Assembly (NCBI GenBank): GCA_017591395.1
Contig: WEDG01000445.1
Location: 97,430-161,429 of the forward strand
Length of the DNA stretch: 64,000 nt
Direction: 5' to 3'
From: Schistocephalus solidus
Taxonomy: Eukaryota > Platyhelminthes > Cestoda > Diphyllobothriidea > Diphyllobothriidae
The notes under the pieces were generated by a model, which was given only the letters and a program-made list of their open reading frames with translations, did no database searches and was not told the origin of the DNA. The position numbers and the translations under genes are program-made. Positions 25,201 through 36,215 of the stretch are shown here, piece after piece; the stretch's first letter is position 1; each line of letters starts with the position of its first letter.

Positions 25201-28200
25201 AAAAATGAGAATTTGGATTATCACACCAGAGCGCTTTGTAGGGGGCAGACGGGTAGACGTGCGTTGGAGGGGTGTCAACAAACGTGTTACGATAAATGTC
25301 GGGAGTGAGAAAAGGTGTTAACGACCCGATTTTGGTTCACGCGTCCGTTGGGCGGGGGTAGATACCGCGTCCGTTGATTTCCACTTGGTCAGACATGAAT
25401 AAGCTATTGTTGGTTTAAGGTCGACGCGAGTCAGTGAGACGTGCACGTAGACCTTCGTAATGTGTATCAAAATCGGCAGGGCGGTTGATGCTGTTTGTTT
25501 TGGAGTGCCCAGCTTCGAGGAATTCTCGTGCCTGCTTGGTGTTAGCCATGGCAACCACATCGGTATAAACGGAATAAGGAACCACTAATTCACTTGAAGC
25601 CGTGTTGGCGTACTTAATCGGAATTTAGGCTGTTTGGTAACGGTCATAATTTCCATTGCCTTGAATCTGGAAGACAACGTTAATGGAATATAAACTTAAG
25701 GAATATTTTCCAAAGTAATTCTTCTTATGGTGTTTTATTTATTCGTTTATTTGCATAAGCAAGCAATTTCTACATTTGTAAACTAAAGTTAACTTAGCTA
25801 ACCCGATTTTTCACGTTTTCATTAATTTGCCACTTTTCCAAAAATAGTATTTCTTAAAAATGTATAATTAATTTTTAAACCACAATATGCCTTTATTTTA
25901 AGAACGGTCACCTCCTTTCTGCTGTAAAACTAAAGGGACGCTATTTGTGCTGATTCCGCACCACGGCCCTTTTCTTAGGAATTTCATGAGATTTCACGAG
26001 ATAGGGCACGTACTGTATGTACGAATAGTATTTTTATACCATTAAAATTAAGAAAGCTTTGGATTCGATTGCCTAAGCACTGCTTTCTTAGTATTCTCTT
26101 GTATTATGTATTATGTATGTATTATGTATTCTAGTAACAGTGTTAGACTCCTTCAAACAGACAGCCGAAAAAATAAGCGTTTGCTAATTGGCCTGTTGTG
26201 AGAATGCTCTTGGTCAATTGAAACTGTTTAACCATATATTATCCCATTTTTCATTATTCTGAGCGGATAATGCACTTGCCACCACACATCATTTTCCGGA
26301 TTCTTAGAAGATAGTTTCAGGAAACTTAAAGCGTTTGGGCAACGTATTCGATGCCTAGAAAAAGGGTTCTTTTATTTCATCGTTTGCTTTTGTGCTTTGT
26401 TTTATGCTTTTTAAGGCTGTACGTGAGTCCTGAAATGTGTACACGGCAGCCAGTTCTTTGAGTCATCATTTTCTTATTTATGGTTACCTGGAAACTATAT
26501 AACGCGAAAATATTGTTCCATTTGTTCATCAGTTTAATCCACTGTTGGTTTTTGGCTTCTTTGCGGTAAATTATTAATTTTTGAAATACTGATTGATAAA
26601 ATGACAACGTGAAGGCGTGACTACCAGCAACTGCAAAATGTTTACTGTTACATTCTACAAATTAGATAAATGATTCGCACTTTCTGAATATAAACCGTAC
26701 TTATATGTATTCAGCTTCAATTTATTCAGGCGGAAAAATTAAATACTTTTCCAATGCTCTTTTAGATAAGTCTGCATAATCAGTGGAAGAAGTGAAACGC
26801 ATAACGTTTGACTTGGCTCTGAAATTCTTATACACAGTGCTTCCCAGTTGGATACAATGTACTTAGATTTGCAAAGTACCTATAAGCGCTAGCAAAACAG
26901 CTTATCGTAAATATTAGGATTTGCCTCAAGCTGAATGACATTAAGCAAATTAAAAATCTTAACGAAATACCTAAAGTGATACAAAGCTGTTGTAACTAAA
27001 AACTTCTTGAACATTGAAAAATTATTAAACAAAAAAGGTAATTTTATATGGGATAACTTACGTTTAGGAAGTTAAGTAGCTTTTGCGATGCAAATATGTG
27101 AGTGGAGTGAGCATTGTCATATAATATGGATTTCATTTGCGTAATAACCAGTGCGGCGAAGTCAGGCTTCTGAGAAAACACCAGTACAATCACGGTATTC
27201 AGCATCTTCAATTTAAGCAATTCATTTGGATTAGTGTGTATGTCCTAAATGCTTACGTAAGAACAAACGAATTTTCTGAGAAACATTTCTTACCAAATTC
27301 TTTTTGTTTACGAACTCCTGAAGTGTGTTATTCGATTATCCTTGGACACTCTTCACTACGGACACATACGCTCAATCGTACGTGGACAGACAAATCTAGA
27401 TTGGCTTTAGTTTAGCAAGCTGGATGCTAATACACTAGTCAAAAAGTGCACACTTATTTTTGACACATATCTTTTGCCTTTTGATGAAATAATTGATACC
27501 GTATACTAGATAGTTTCTTAAGACAAATTATTTAATCCATGCATCTCAAAATACGGATGCGTTAAAATGAATTCTTAGTAAGCTATTACTTGGGCAGATA
27601 TCCGTTTTTTCCTGAGTTTGAACGTATATTGCGAATATGCCAAGTAAAGATGTTTCTCTCGTAAATGAGTGTGCACATTTTGTTAAAAGTAGACTCCGTT
27701 AAATGTCAGTGTACCTTTTAAATATCAGTGAATATGTTGCATTATTGAGTGCTTCCAATCGCTTGTGCATCAAAATAAATTCTGATTTATGTATTTATAA
27801 ACAGTTTCAAAATGAGACTTTTTGAATGAACTGAACGAAGAAGCAAGTACTTGGTCTTTCCTTTTCATCAAAAGGGTTGTTGGGATCACATTGGAGAGAT
27901 TTACCTAAACTGGACACCTCATTTTCAAAAAAAGTAATATTCACAACAGATGTCAACCACAAATATGTGTTCGATTGATGGAGAACGTTTTCATGTTATT
28001 TTTTATGCAATTTCTTTTAATTCCAGGTTCTGCTGAAGAATGTTTACATACAGTAGGTTTATATTGCCAAGCCACAAAATAAAATGTATTTTTGTCTGCT
28101 CTTTTCCATTTTTCTAAAACACACTGAAAATATTTCGGACGTAAACCTAAGTACTAACATACCTTAATACATTGGAGCCAGTTTCAATATAGTCTCGACA

Positions 28201-29180
28201 TATAGTCTCCATTCTTAGGTTATGAATGTTAGTAAAAGTGACGCTAAAATCCTTATCCATCATTCAAGTTATATATGTTTTTTCTCATTTCTTTTCTAAT
28301 GTACGCATAGGCAGATGCTTGACAGCTCAAGTCGTATCTCTCATAGGATCAATGATTTTTATGCTCTATTAGACTAAGACGAGGTTGTCATATTCTAAAA
28401 ATGCATGCGGAAGGATCGGAAAATTTAAAACATGCTGTGCATTTAGTGCTTGGTAATGCACTTACAGACATAAAAGCGCACTGACCAGTCAATAACATGT
28501 CTGTTTACTAAAATTAATCTATTTTCTCAATACGCACTTTTAAATGTTAACTGCCAACAAAATCTATTTGCAAGTACGTAACGTGAAGGTTGAAAAATCA
28601 ATAAGTTCAAAGTTCAATTCATTAAAGGAAATACAATTTTGAAAGCCAGACACAATCTATAATAACTAGTTACACAAAAAGATGTTCGCGTATACGGTAT
28701 CGCAGCATTCTGCTGCTATGTTGTTAACATTTTGTGCGAAAACATTTATAATAACCTACTACGCACACACAATTATATGTTCCAAAAAGAGCTAAAAAAT
28801 ACACAACAGTCGCACTTCTACGTTTCTACAACGGATTATTGGAATTCCGTCAATACGGCCAGTGTGCGGGATCACACACGGAGCATGTGTCTATGTTTTG
28901 CTTATAATTCTGACTCACATGAGCATTTTAATTTAATCATGTACGTTGTTGGTGTTCATGGGATGAAAATATGCTCACAATTATTTCCTGAATATTACAA
29001 CATTACCATCCATGCCACATTTCAAAAAAGATACTGAAGTCAGACCCATAATGCATTTTATTATGCAATTTAAAAAGATCATTTGCATGTAAGTTATTAA
29101 GTTCTTTATAACAAAAACGTCCCGATCTCTTAAAATGAGCATTTTTTCTGCTTAAAGCTTCTACTTTCACAAATTTTCAG

Positions 29181-29498
29181 ATGGTCAAGATGATGATCGC
29201 CGTCTCCACACTTTACGCCATTTCACAGCTGCCAAGACACATAATCTTTCTATATGGAACAATTGTCAACTGGGGCACAAAAGAGCTGGCAATTGCTTGG
29301 AATATCGCAGTTTTTCTCAGTTCCTCGGCATCCTGCTACAATCCCTTTGTCTATGCTTGGATGAATCAAACCTATCGAACAGGGTTTCTTTTAGTATTTC
29401 GGTCTATATGCTGCTGTTGTTACAAGAAATATTCACACCCAATACCCTTGCAATTCAAGAGTCGACACCAAGTCGTTTCTGCTACGGATGAAGCGTAA
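29181..29498 (+). CDS. Class A GPCR, exon 2 (TM6, TM7, C-tail)
   Basis: Joined in phase 0 to K270, this gives MVKMMIAVSTLYAISQLP, i.e. TM6 with P288 (6.50). The usual CWxP is SQLP, so the toggle-switch Trp 6.48 is Gln286. ECL3 is short. TM7 ends CYNPFVYAW (NPxxY at 324-328), followed by a helix-8-like segment with MNQTYR and a CCCC cluster suitable for palmitoylation. The stop is at 29496-29498. The whole receptor would be about 375 aa (358 from the internal Met), normal for the family. No indel is needed in this exon. Confidence 0.88.
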   Translation: MVKMMIAVSTLYAISQLPRHIIFLYGTIVNWGTKELAIAWNIAVFLSSSASCYNPFVYAWMNQTYRTGFLLVFRSICCCCYKKYSHPIPLQFKSRHQVVSATDEA

Positions 29499-32443
29499 TA
29501 GCGAAAATGTTCTCTTTTCCTCAAAAAACAAGATACAAATCTTTTTTATCTATCCCAGGCTACATTTTCGTGCATAGTATTATCTATTGATGGTCGACTG
29601 TTTTGTAGTCAATGGTTTGTAAAAATACAGCTATTTGACAGAAGTTTTAAACCGTGCAATGAATTGTCAGAGAAAACGGAATCGAGTTTGATTAATTAAT
29701 CAATATCAATAAAAATATATCGAAGCACATGCGCTTTTAGGAGAAGTTAGCGAAAATGATTCGAAATACTTTTTATGCCGTTTATATAAAAGAAAGCGTA
29801 AGCTGATTTCTATTACCAGGATTGATTGCCAGTGTTGGACTAGTAACAAAGAACGCACTCTTCTGGTCTAGAACACTTGGCCAAATTTGTGAATTTTTTC
29901 TGGAAAATAAATATAATGGCGAGTTTTTATTGGCCATTGCCAGTGATACTTAACAAACGTGTTGATTTCACATGAAGCACCGATGAACCTGGGCTCATGT
30001 ACAGAAAAATGGATAATTTCTTTCCTCTATCTCCATTATATACTAAATGGACGACAACACATCCTGAGATTAAGCCGAATTTACAAACGACAGGTAGCAG
30101 TATTTAAGGTGATGAAAGTTTTTATACTTTTCATGGATTTCACGGTTTTTGTTGTCTTATCTAGACGCCTCGGATTTTGAAGAGTTGACCGGACATCTTC
30201 AGTCAACTGACGCAGCACCAAAATGCCATTAAAAAGGATCCAATAAACCTTTTAAATAATAAAATTGCGATACGTTTTCTCAAGAAACGTCCTTTTTCAA
30301 GAGACACTTAAAGGTGTTGACGTTATTTCACCACTGCTAGCGTATTTTTGCCCATTCGGCTTTCCTCAAAATTATTGTTACTCCATGGCTATCACATTTT
30401 CCCTTTGGAATGTTAAGTAAATTGTGAGAAAAGGCCACGCAATGGGAGACCTTATATGTGTGTCTTAAAATTTGAAACAGAAAATTCACCTAACCGTATC
30501 TGAGGATCGTATTTTCCGCGCTAACTTATCACTCCAGTACCAATTCACCTGGAGCTCACAACCATGACATTTGCACCGTAAAATCACAGGCTTAACGCAG
30601 CGGGAGACACAATCATTGAAGCAAAAGCTTTGTTAGCCTGAATTTGCGGATACTCGCTGCAGCCCATCATTAGCGACAGTCAGAGAAAAAGGTACAAGGG
30701 GACATAAGCTTCGCAGGATTTATAAGGCATAGTTGCCAGGCAACCGCACACCTGCTACATTTGACAGCAATCATTTTCGTTGCCAGGGTCGCAGTTGAAG
30801 CGAAGCTTATCGGTCCGTAAGTGAGACGTTAATTGCTGCTATTTAATCAGTTTTTGATTACTGAAAGGAAGAGAACTTAAAATTTGCTCGATGTCCACGT
30901 GACTGCTGGCCCCTCGTCCTTCTCGTAGAAACATTACGTTGCACTGCAGAATATGGAAGCAAAATATTCATTGCCTTAGTCAATTGAATGACGGCCAAAA
31001 ATTAAGCATGACAGAAGGCCTTGGTGGCTCACATGGTTATAGTCTTGTTTGCAAAATTTTGGGCTCATTAAGCTTAAATTTTAGAGAGAGAGAGAGAGCT
31101 ACGCTTTATTTTAAATGTTAAATTCCAAAAATGCCAGCAAAAAAGGTCCTCCATTCACCATGAAGAATCGTCCTTGAATTTGTCTCAAAATATCGATCAA
31201 TTTGGAGTTCCATCCAACTGGTGCCAGTGTCGTGCGCTAATGACCTCATTTTTGTTGTTCAAATAAACAATTAGGGTTAAAATTATAAAAGCGGATTAAC
31301 ATGCGAATGTAGAGCAGGAAAGATGGCGGCTAAATTTCAAAAGGCCGCCGTTTCAGGCCAGTTCTTCACCGTTGCTGCACGCTCAGCCATTCGCGTTCGG
31401 AGAAGTCTTCCAGTTTCTTCCAAGTAGTTGCCTTGTTCGCAACTGCATCTAGTAAAAGACTCAAGACAATTCCTGCTAATGCCGTCTGCTCGCCTATCAA
31501 TCATGCCATGTGAATACTGCGCATATATAAACTTTTTTGTGGCTTTTTCTGATGATGGACTCAAGTTTGCATTTGAATTTTCAGCCTGATAAAGCATTTT
31601 GCTCCATTGATAGTGTCTCTTTCCTTGTAACTATTCCGCTAGAACTTACCTCTGAACTTCCCTCACAGGCCTTTTTTTAGCCAGCGTCGGTTTCGTCATT
31701 AGATTTCGAAAGCCACAAAAGTGTTTGGTGGCCTGCCTTTTGCTCATGTTTGCTAAGAGCACACTGACTGTAGGTGATCTTTTTAGTATTCCTGAGAACC
31801 CATGATGTTACAATCTTCTCGCCTAAAGTTAACTTTTACTTATTTTATAACAAGAATTGGTATTTGCGTTGCATAATTCATAAGTTACTGTATGTACGCG
31901 CAGTTGGTAAAGACCGCAAGTATTATTAATTATTTACTCAGGTAACATAAGTCTCATTAATACTTTGCATTGTAATGTTCATGTTTCTCAATTTTAGGCT
32001 TTGCACCAATAGATCATGGTGGGATGAACTAATTTCAATGTTGGTTATTAGTGAAAGTGAATAATGTATTCTCCTATGTTAGACTGTTAAATTCCATCAC
32101 CTTAACAGTAGCGGTTTTCATTTTAGCGGAAATAGGTCAGAAAAACTTATACTTTTGCTACAGAATTGGTTTAAATGTGGCTAGCTCGCGTGAGATTAAA
32201 ATACAAAGCCTTTTCGATCTATTTGGCCGTTTTTCTACAGGTTTTGCCATTGGGTCTAGTTTTTCAGGAATAAAATGACCATTGCTCGGTGACCGTTTTT
32301 AACATATTCGTGGGCTAAACGTTGGTTGGTGCAATCAATGTCAGTCTGATTTTTTGTTTTTATTCCATACGTGTTCATATTTCATATTATGTATTCAATA
32401 CCTACTGCAAAAGATGAAAGCACCCTTAAGCATATTGCTTTTG

Positions 32444-32450
<7 letters not shown>
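29499..32450. other. Non-coding stretch downstream of the GPCR
   Basis: AATAAA-like signals occur after 29700, but none can be assigned. A perfect 11-bp inverted repeat (ATAAGCTTCGC near 30705, GCGAAGCTTAT near 30800) and a (GA)n run near 31085 are the only structures seen. The 86-aa minus frame at 31337-31597 has no recognisable motif. Confidence 0.5.

Positions 32451-32485
<35 letters not shown>
32451..32485. repeat. (TA)n microsatellite
   Basis: About 17 uninterrupted TA units directly abutting the tRNA-like/hammerhead repeat copy. Confidence 0.95.
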
Positions 32486-32487
<2 letters not shown>

Positions 32488-32621
32488 TACACGTCGGTAT
32501 GCGACCGCCTGCGAGGGCTCTAGTCTGAGCTCCAGGGCACAACGGAACATACGTGTTCCTTAAGCAGATCGGTGAACCCCACACTAACATCATTTTCCCG
32601 ATCACAACCGACAAAAAGATT

Positions 32622-32692
32622 GAGCCCGTAGCTCAAAGGTAGAGCGTTCGACTCAAATACCAAAGGTTGTAAGTTCGAATTCCAGGTGTGCC
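32622..32692 (+). promoter_or_regulatory. tRNA-like module with pol III A/B boxes (diverged copy)
   Basis: 71 nt, in register with the array copies. The D-arm region is GTAGCTCAAAGG and the B box AGTTCGAATTC, each with changes from consensus. The acceptor and anticodon stems do not pair, so it is not a tRNA gene. Confidence 0.6.
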
Positions 32693-32704
32693 ACACTTGG
32701 GATT

Positions 32705-32759
32705 GGGTATGACTGGCTGATGACGGCTAATAAGCCAGAAATGGCCATACCGGTCTCCC
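32705..32759 (+). ncRNA. Type I hammerhead ribozyme-like motif (family 1, AUA site)
   Basis: GGG, UAU, GACUGG, CUGAUGA, C-GGCU-AAUA-AGCC-A, GAAA, UGGCCAU, A (cleavage position 32749), CCGGUC, U, CCC. Identical to the array copies in core and stems. Position 17 is A instead of U, an allowed change that keeps an NUH triplet. Retention of the whole motif in a copy about 25 kb from the array, with substitutions elsewhere, argues for constraint or recent origin. Confidence 0.7.
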
Positions 32760-32902
32760 TTGTCTTTGTCGGTTCAATTTCATCATATGCTACACGTCGC
32801 AATGCGACCGCCTGCGAGGGCTCTAGTCTGAGCTCCAGGGCACAACGGAACATACATGTTCCTTAAGCAGATCGGTGAGCCCCACACTATCATATATATA
32901 TA

Positions 32903-35900
32903 ATAATAATACTTGCCCTGGTTTGCTTTTCAATGGCAAGCATTATATTCAAAGTGTAAATTACCAACTGCACAATAGTTTTTTGAAAAAATATCAGAAG
33001 TAACGTAAACAATTATTTTTTACCTAAGTAGCTTTTGCGAAATGGCAACAGAGGTTTCGTTGAATATGATTGGTATTAAACTGATGTCAATGAATATGAA
33101 GCATGTTAAAGTAAGACTAACGGAGAAAAAGTTTTTCAAATTTCACTTATAATGTCTTTTCTGGTTATAAATGAAGCATTTTGTGACAAACATTAACAGG
33201 GCTTATCCAGTTGCCTTATTTGCATCTCAAAGGAGTTCATTTAAAAATATAATCAATACAAAGTAAATGTCTATGAGTTTAACTTTTGAACAAAACACCA
33301 TTATGTTTATATTCTGTCTTTGAGGGTTGAGAATCTAAGAAGGTTCTATGTTTTTACAAAGGAATTAAGCTAAGTTTTGCAAAATGAATGCGTTAACCTG
33401 TTTTTTAAAACGTTTAATAAAATCACTAGTTCCATGCCTAACACAACATAAAAATGCATCATAGTTTAACATGTACTTTTGCTGATATGCTGATTGGAGA
33501 AAAAAATATTGAGTTTGTTTAAGGATCTTTATGTAAGTGATTTTAAAAAACGCATCTTAGTAAAAAGTTGAGTGTGGATAGTAAATAGCTTTTTTGGGTT
33601 AAACGTTGATAACTGTGCACTATACGTTGACGGGTGCAGGAAAGTGAAGGAAAATGGGTTTAGAAAATTGACCTTTCAACGTGCTGAAATGCGTTATTCA
33701 CTCGAATTCCAGGAGTGTTAGAACACTAAACCTAGTTTGTTTTTCATAGAGTTAATGCTTAATCCATGAGTTCATATATTTCGGAACATTTCGGATTTAC
33801 GGCAAGTCATTGATTGGGCCACGTACACCTTAAAATGCATCAGGCTTGCTTGGTGTTGCCCTCAACACTAATTGACAGTCCGAATTCCCATGTACATGTG
33901 ACGTGAAACTTCGTCCTTTAATTGCTTCTTTGTTCGGGTCTCCATAAAATTTTGAATTCTCACAGCAGAAAGTGCATTTTCCTTTGAATTCATTCTAGAA
34001 AAACTTAAAGTATTAGATTAAGTGCCGTCGAAAAATATTTATTAAAATACTTTGTACAAAAATATGAAAGACAAATATCGATCAAAGCAGTATTGGTTGG
34101 ACAGAGCGATTTGAGTTAATGGTGTGCAAGGAGCAATGGTAATATCCTCGCTGTTGCATTATATAACATGCAGATAAAAATCTAATTTATGGCAATTCGA
34201 ACAGTTATTTCCGAATAATATCTCACAGTACAATGTACATACTGCCCTAGCGTTTTGCTACTTTTTTTCTTTTCTCGCAGTGCTTTTAAACCTGCACCTA
34301 TTGATCGAAACTATTAAAGCGCAAACATCAATAAACGAGTATTTACAGGCAAGGGCATATGGCAGGACATCAGTCTTACGTACACTTATGATTGAGTAAC
34401 GCAAGCTTATTGCGAGGAAATTGTGAATAATTCAAGACAATGTTTTTAATATTGTTGCTACAAATTCAACATACAACGCCTTTTGCCGGACGTTTGGCTG
34501 TGGTAGGCGACCTTAGGAAAAAAACGCTCGCAAACGTTTTTCTGGGATCTGAAAGTGAGTTACGAATCTTGCATTAAAAGTTGTTTGACAAAAACGAGTA
34601 GTGCAGTAACGGTAACGATTTGCATGTTAAATGGCATGCACTGAGTCGTCATAGCACAAAGTGTGAGATGGGTTTTGATTTACTCAGTCAATTTTCCAGA
34701 AAACAGAGACTGGCCTTTTAATTCATTATCTTCAGGCGGTCAAGCAGTATTTGAAGCAGGATGCCTGGAGTACTGTATCCATGTTTAAGAAATGTAATAA
34801 ACAATGGATTATTCTCAGGACGGAGGGATTTTTGTTAGAATTCAACAACAGGAGCACGGTTTATCTGACTGATTTTATGTTTTACGTAGGATTTGCAAAG
34901 ATAGGCGGACTATGGTTGCATAAATGATCGCACTCAGATAAGGCATTATTATAGGTTTCCAAGGCTATTCACTTAAAATATTAGAGGGCGTATTGGTATG
35001 TTAGCCTCTTTATGTGCTTTGATAAAGTATTAATGGGCATTTATATCTAAAACCACCTAAGAATTAGCAACGATAAAAACCATCCGAGATCGTAACAGAA
35101 TAGTACCTCACCAGAAAAATATAGAAACAATTGTGGAAATTGCGGGACATCTACGTATATCCTTGGTCTTAACCTGACCCCAACAATAAACCTTACCAAA
35201 TCCTTAACGCTATCCATAACGCTAGTAATTAGATACAAGGCAACATGTATCTTGTGAATCCCCATTCTTTTATCTTACCAATGTCGATTATGAGAACGTA
35301 TGCCCAAAAGCCCCTTAAATTAATTCACAAATCGTTTTGGATATTTAAGCGGCTTTTTAAATATGTTGGCAGTTCATCTGACATATGACGCATTCTTGAG
35401 ATTCATACATTTGCATTAAAAAAATAAACACAAATAAGACTGGTTGAAAAGATCCATAGCTCATCCAAGCGACTCTGAAACAAATAATCAAGGTTTTTTT
35501 AATGAACAAAGCATATTGGTGTGCTGATTTATTAAACAAACTGTATCCATTCACTTAAACGTTAGACCGACAGACGTAAACTGGACGCTCTGGCATGCCA
35601 CCTTTTAATGGAGAGTTTCCAACTTAAATATGCTGCAGACAAAAAACGAAGACTGTCATGATATTTAGCACTGAGCTATTGCCAAAATAAATCCAAAAGA
35701 ATTTCGTTTAGTAATTTGGAGGCCACTCTTTATTTGTTACCAGAAGAAAAGAATTTGACCTTCCTAAATGCCCTGACATTTCCAAATATGCACCCCACAA
35801 TTTATTACATTGCCGATGGAAAATCAAACAGATTCACACATTTAAACGGCCAGAATATTCAAGAATCACACCAGTAACGGGTAACATGAAGAACACAAAA

Positions 35901-36044
35901 TTCATAAGCAAGATTACGTTAATATTAAGAAATAGAAAATCCGATTGCTCGTAGGAGTTTATAAAATGAAGAATGATACTGGTTGGCTTGTTACGGCTTA
36001 TTAGCCGTGCTTAACCAGTCTTTCACAAACCCTACTTTTGCTGC
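32903..36044. other. AT-rich non-coding stretch
   Basis: No supported gene. It contains a TTAGGG-like tract on the minus strand (35165-35235). Nothing else is recognisable. Confidence 0.55.
35165..35235 (-). repeat. Degenerate TTAGGG-like tract, inverted
   Basis: The + strand reads ttaacctgaccccaac, ccttaacgctatcc and similar. The minus strand is therefore gttaagg/ggggtcaggtt-like, comparable with 5968-6060 and 17515-17675. Confidence 0.35.
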
Positions 36045-36140
36045 ACCTGAACATTGAACCCGCGCTCAGTGGTCATCGGGTGTGGCTCATTTCAATGCTG
36101 CAACCATTGAGCAACGGAACCGTTACCCACTTTATTAACT
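36045..36140 (-). repeat. Possible decayed tRNA-derived repeat
   Basis: The minus strand contains TTGCTCAATGG (A-box-like) and, about 56 nt later, GGTTCAATGTTC (B-box-like). Spacing and matches are loose, so this is tentative. Confidence 0.25.
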
Positions 36141-36175
36141 CGTTTCCAATGTTACAGAACCAACATGCTCTTTTA

Positions 36176-36215
36176 TTAATATTATTATTATTATTATTAA
36201 AATTATTATTATCAC
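36176..36215. repeat. (ATT)n microsatellite, interrupted
   Basis: About a dozen tta/att units with minor interruptions. Confidence 0.85.

Larger units (their letters stand above)
24726..25320. mobile_element. Mosaic of two hammerhead-bearing repeats in the GPCR intron
   Basis: A 26-bp direct repeat (tatggcaaagacgttatacc plus tacttc) occurs at about 24731 and 25085. After the first copy comes a minus-strand hammerhead-like block (24779-24850). After the second comes a diverged copy of the end of the 56.4-57.3 kb foldback element (from about 25117). No coding region. The direct repeats may be ends of one insertion interrupted by another. Confidence 0.5.
10971..29180 (+). other. Intron of the GPCR gene (about 18.2 kb)
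   Basis: The donor GTACGT (10971) and acceptor ctttcacaaattttcag (ending 29180) are both good. The flanking exons join in phase 0 exactly where ICL3 meets TM6. It holds mobile material, listed separately at 17389-17775, 22838-23113 and 24726-25320. The rest is AT-rich sequence with no recognisable exon. I looked for a missing segment between TM5 and TM6 and none is needed. Confidence 0.8.
32486..32902 (+). repeat. Isolated 1.3-unit copy of the tRNA-like/hammerhead repeat
   Basis: Same family as the array at 57.3-64 kb. The segment from gctacacgtcg to cacacta occurs twice (32486-32590 and 32789-32890), flanking one tRNA-like module (32622-32692) and one hammerhead (32705-32759). Both outer edges run into TA-rich tails. 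The right edge (gagccccacactatcatatata) ends at the same unit position as the left edge of the big array at 57341, which suggests a defined element end with a TA tail. Confidence 0.85.

Noticed and set aside
28732..29037. Extra GPCR exon just upstream of exon 2
   Set aside because: The frame lacks receptor motifs, and exon 1 to exon 2 already gives a complete TM5-ICL3-TM6 in phase 0.
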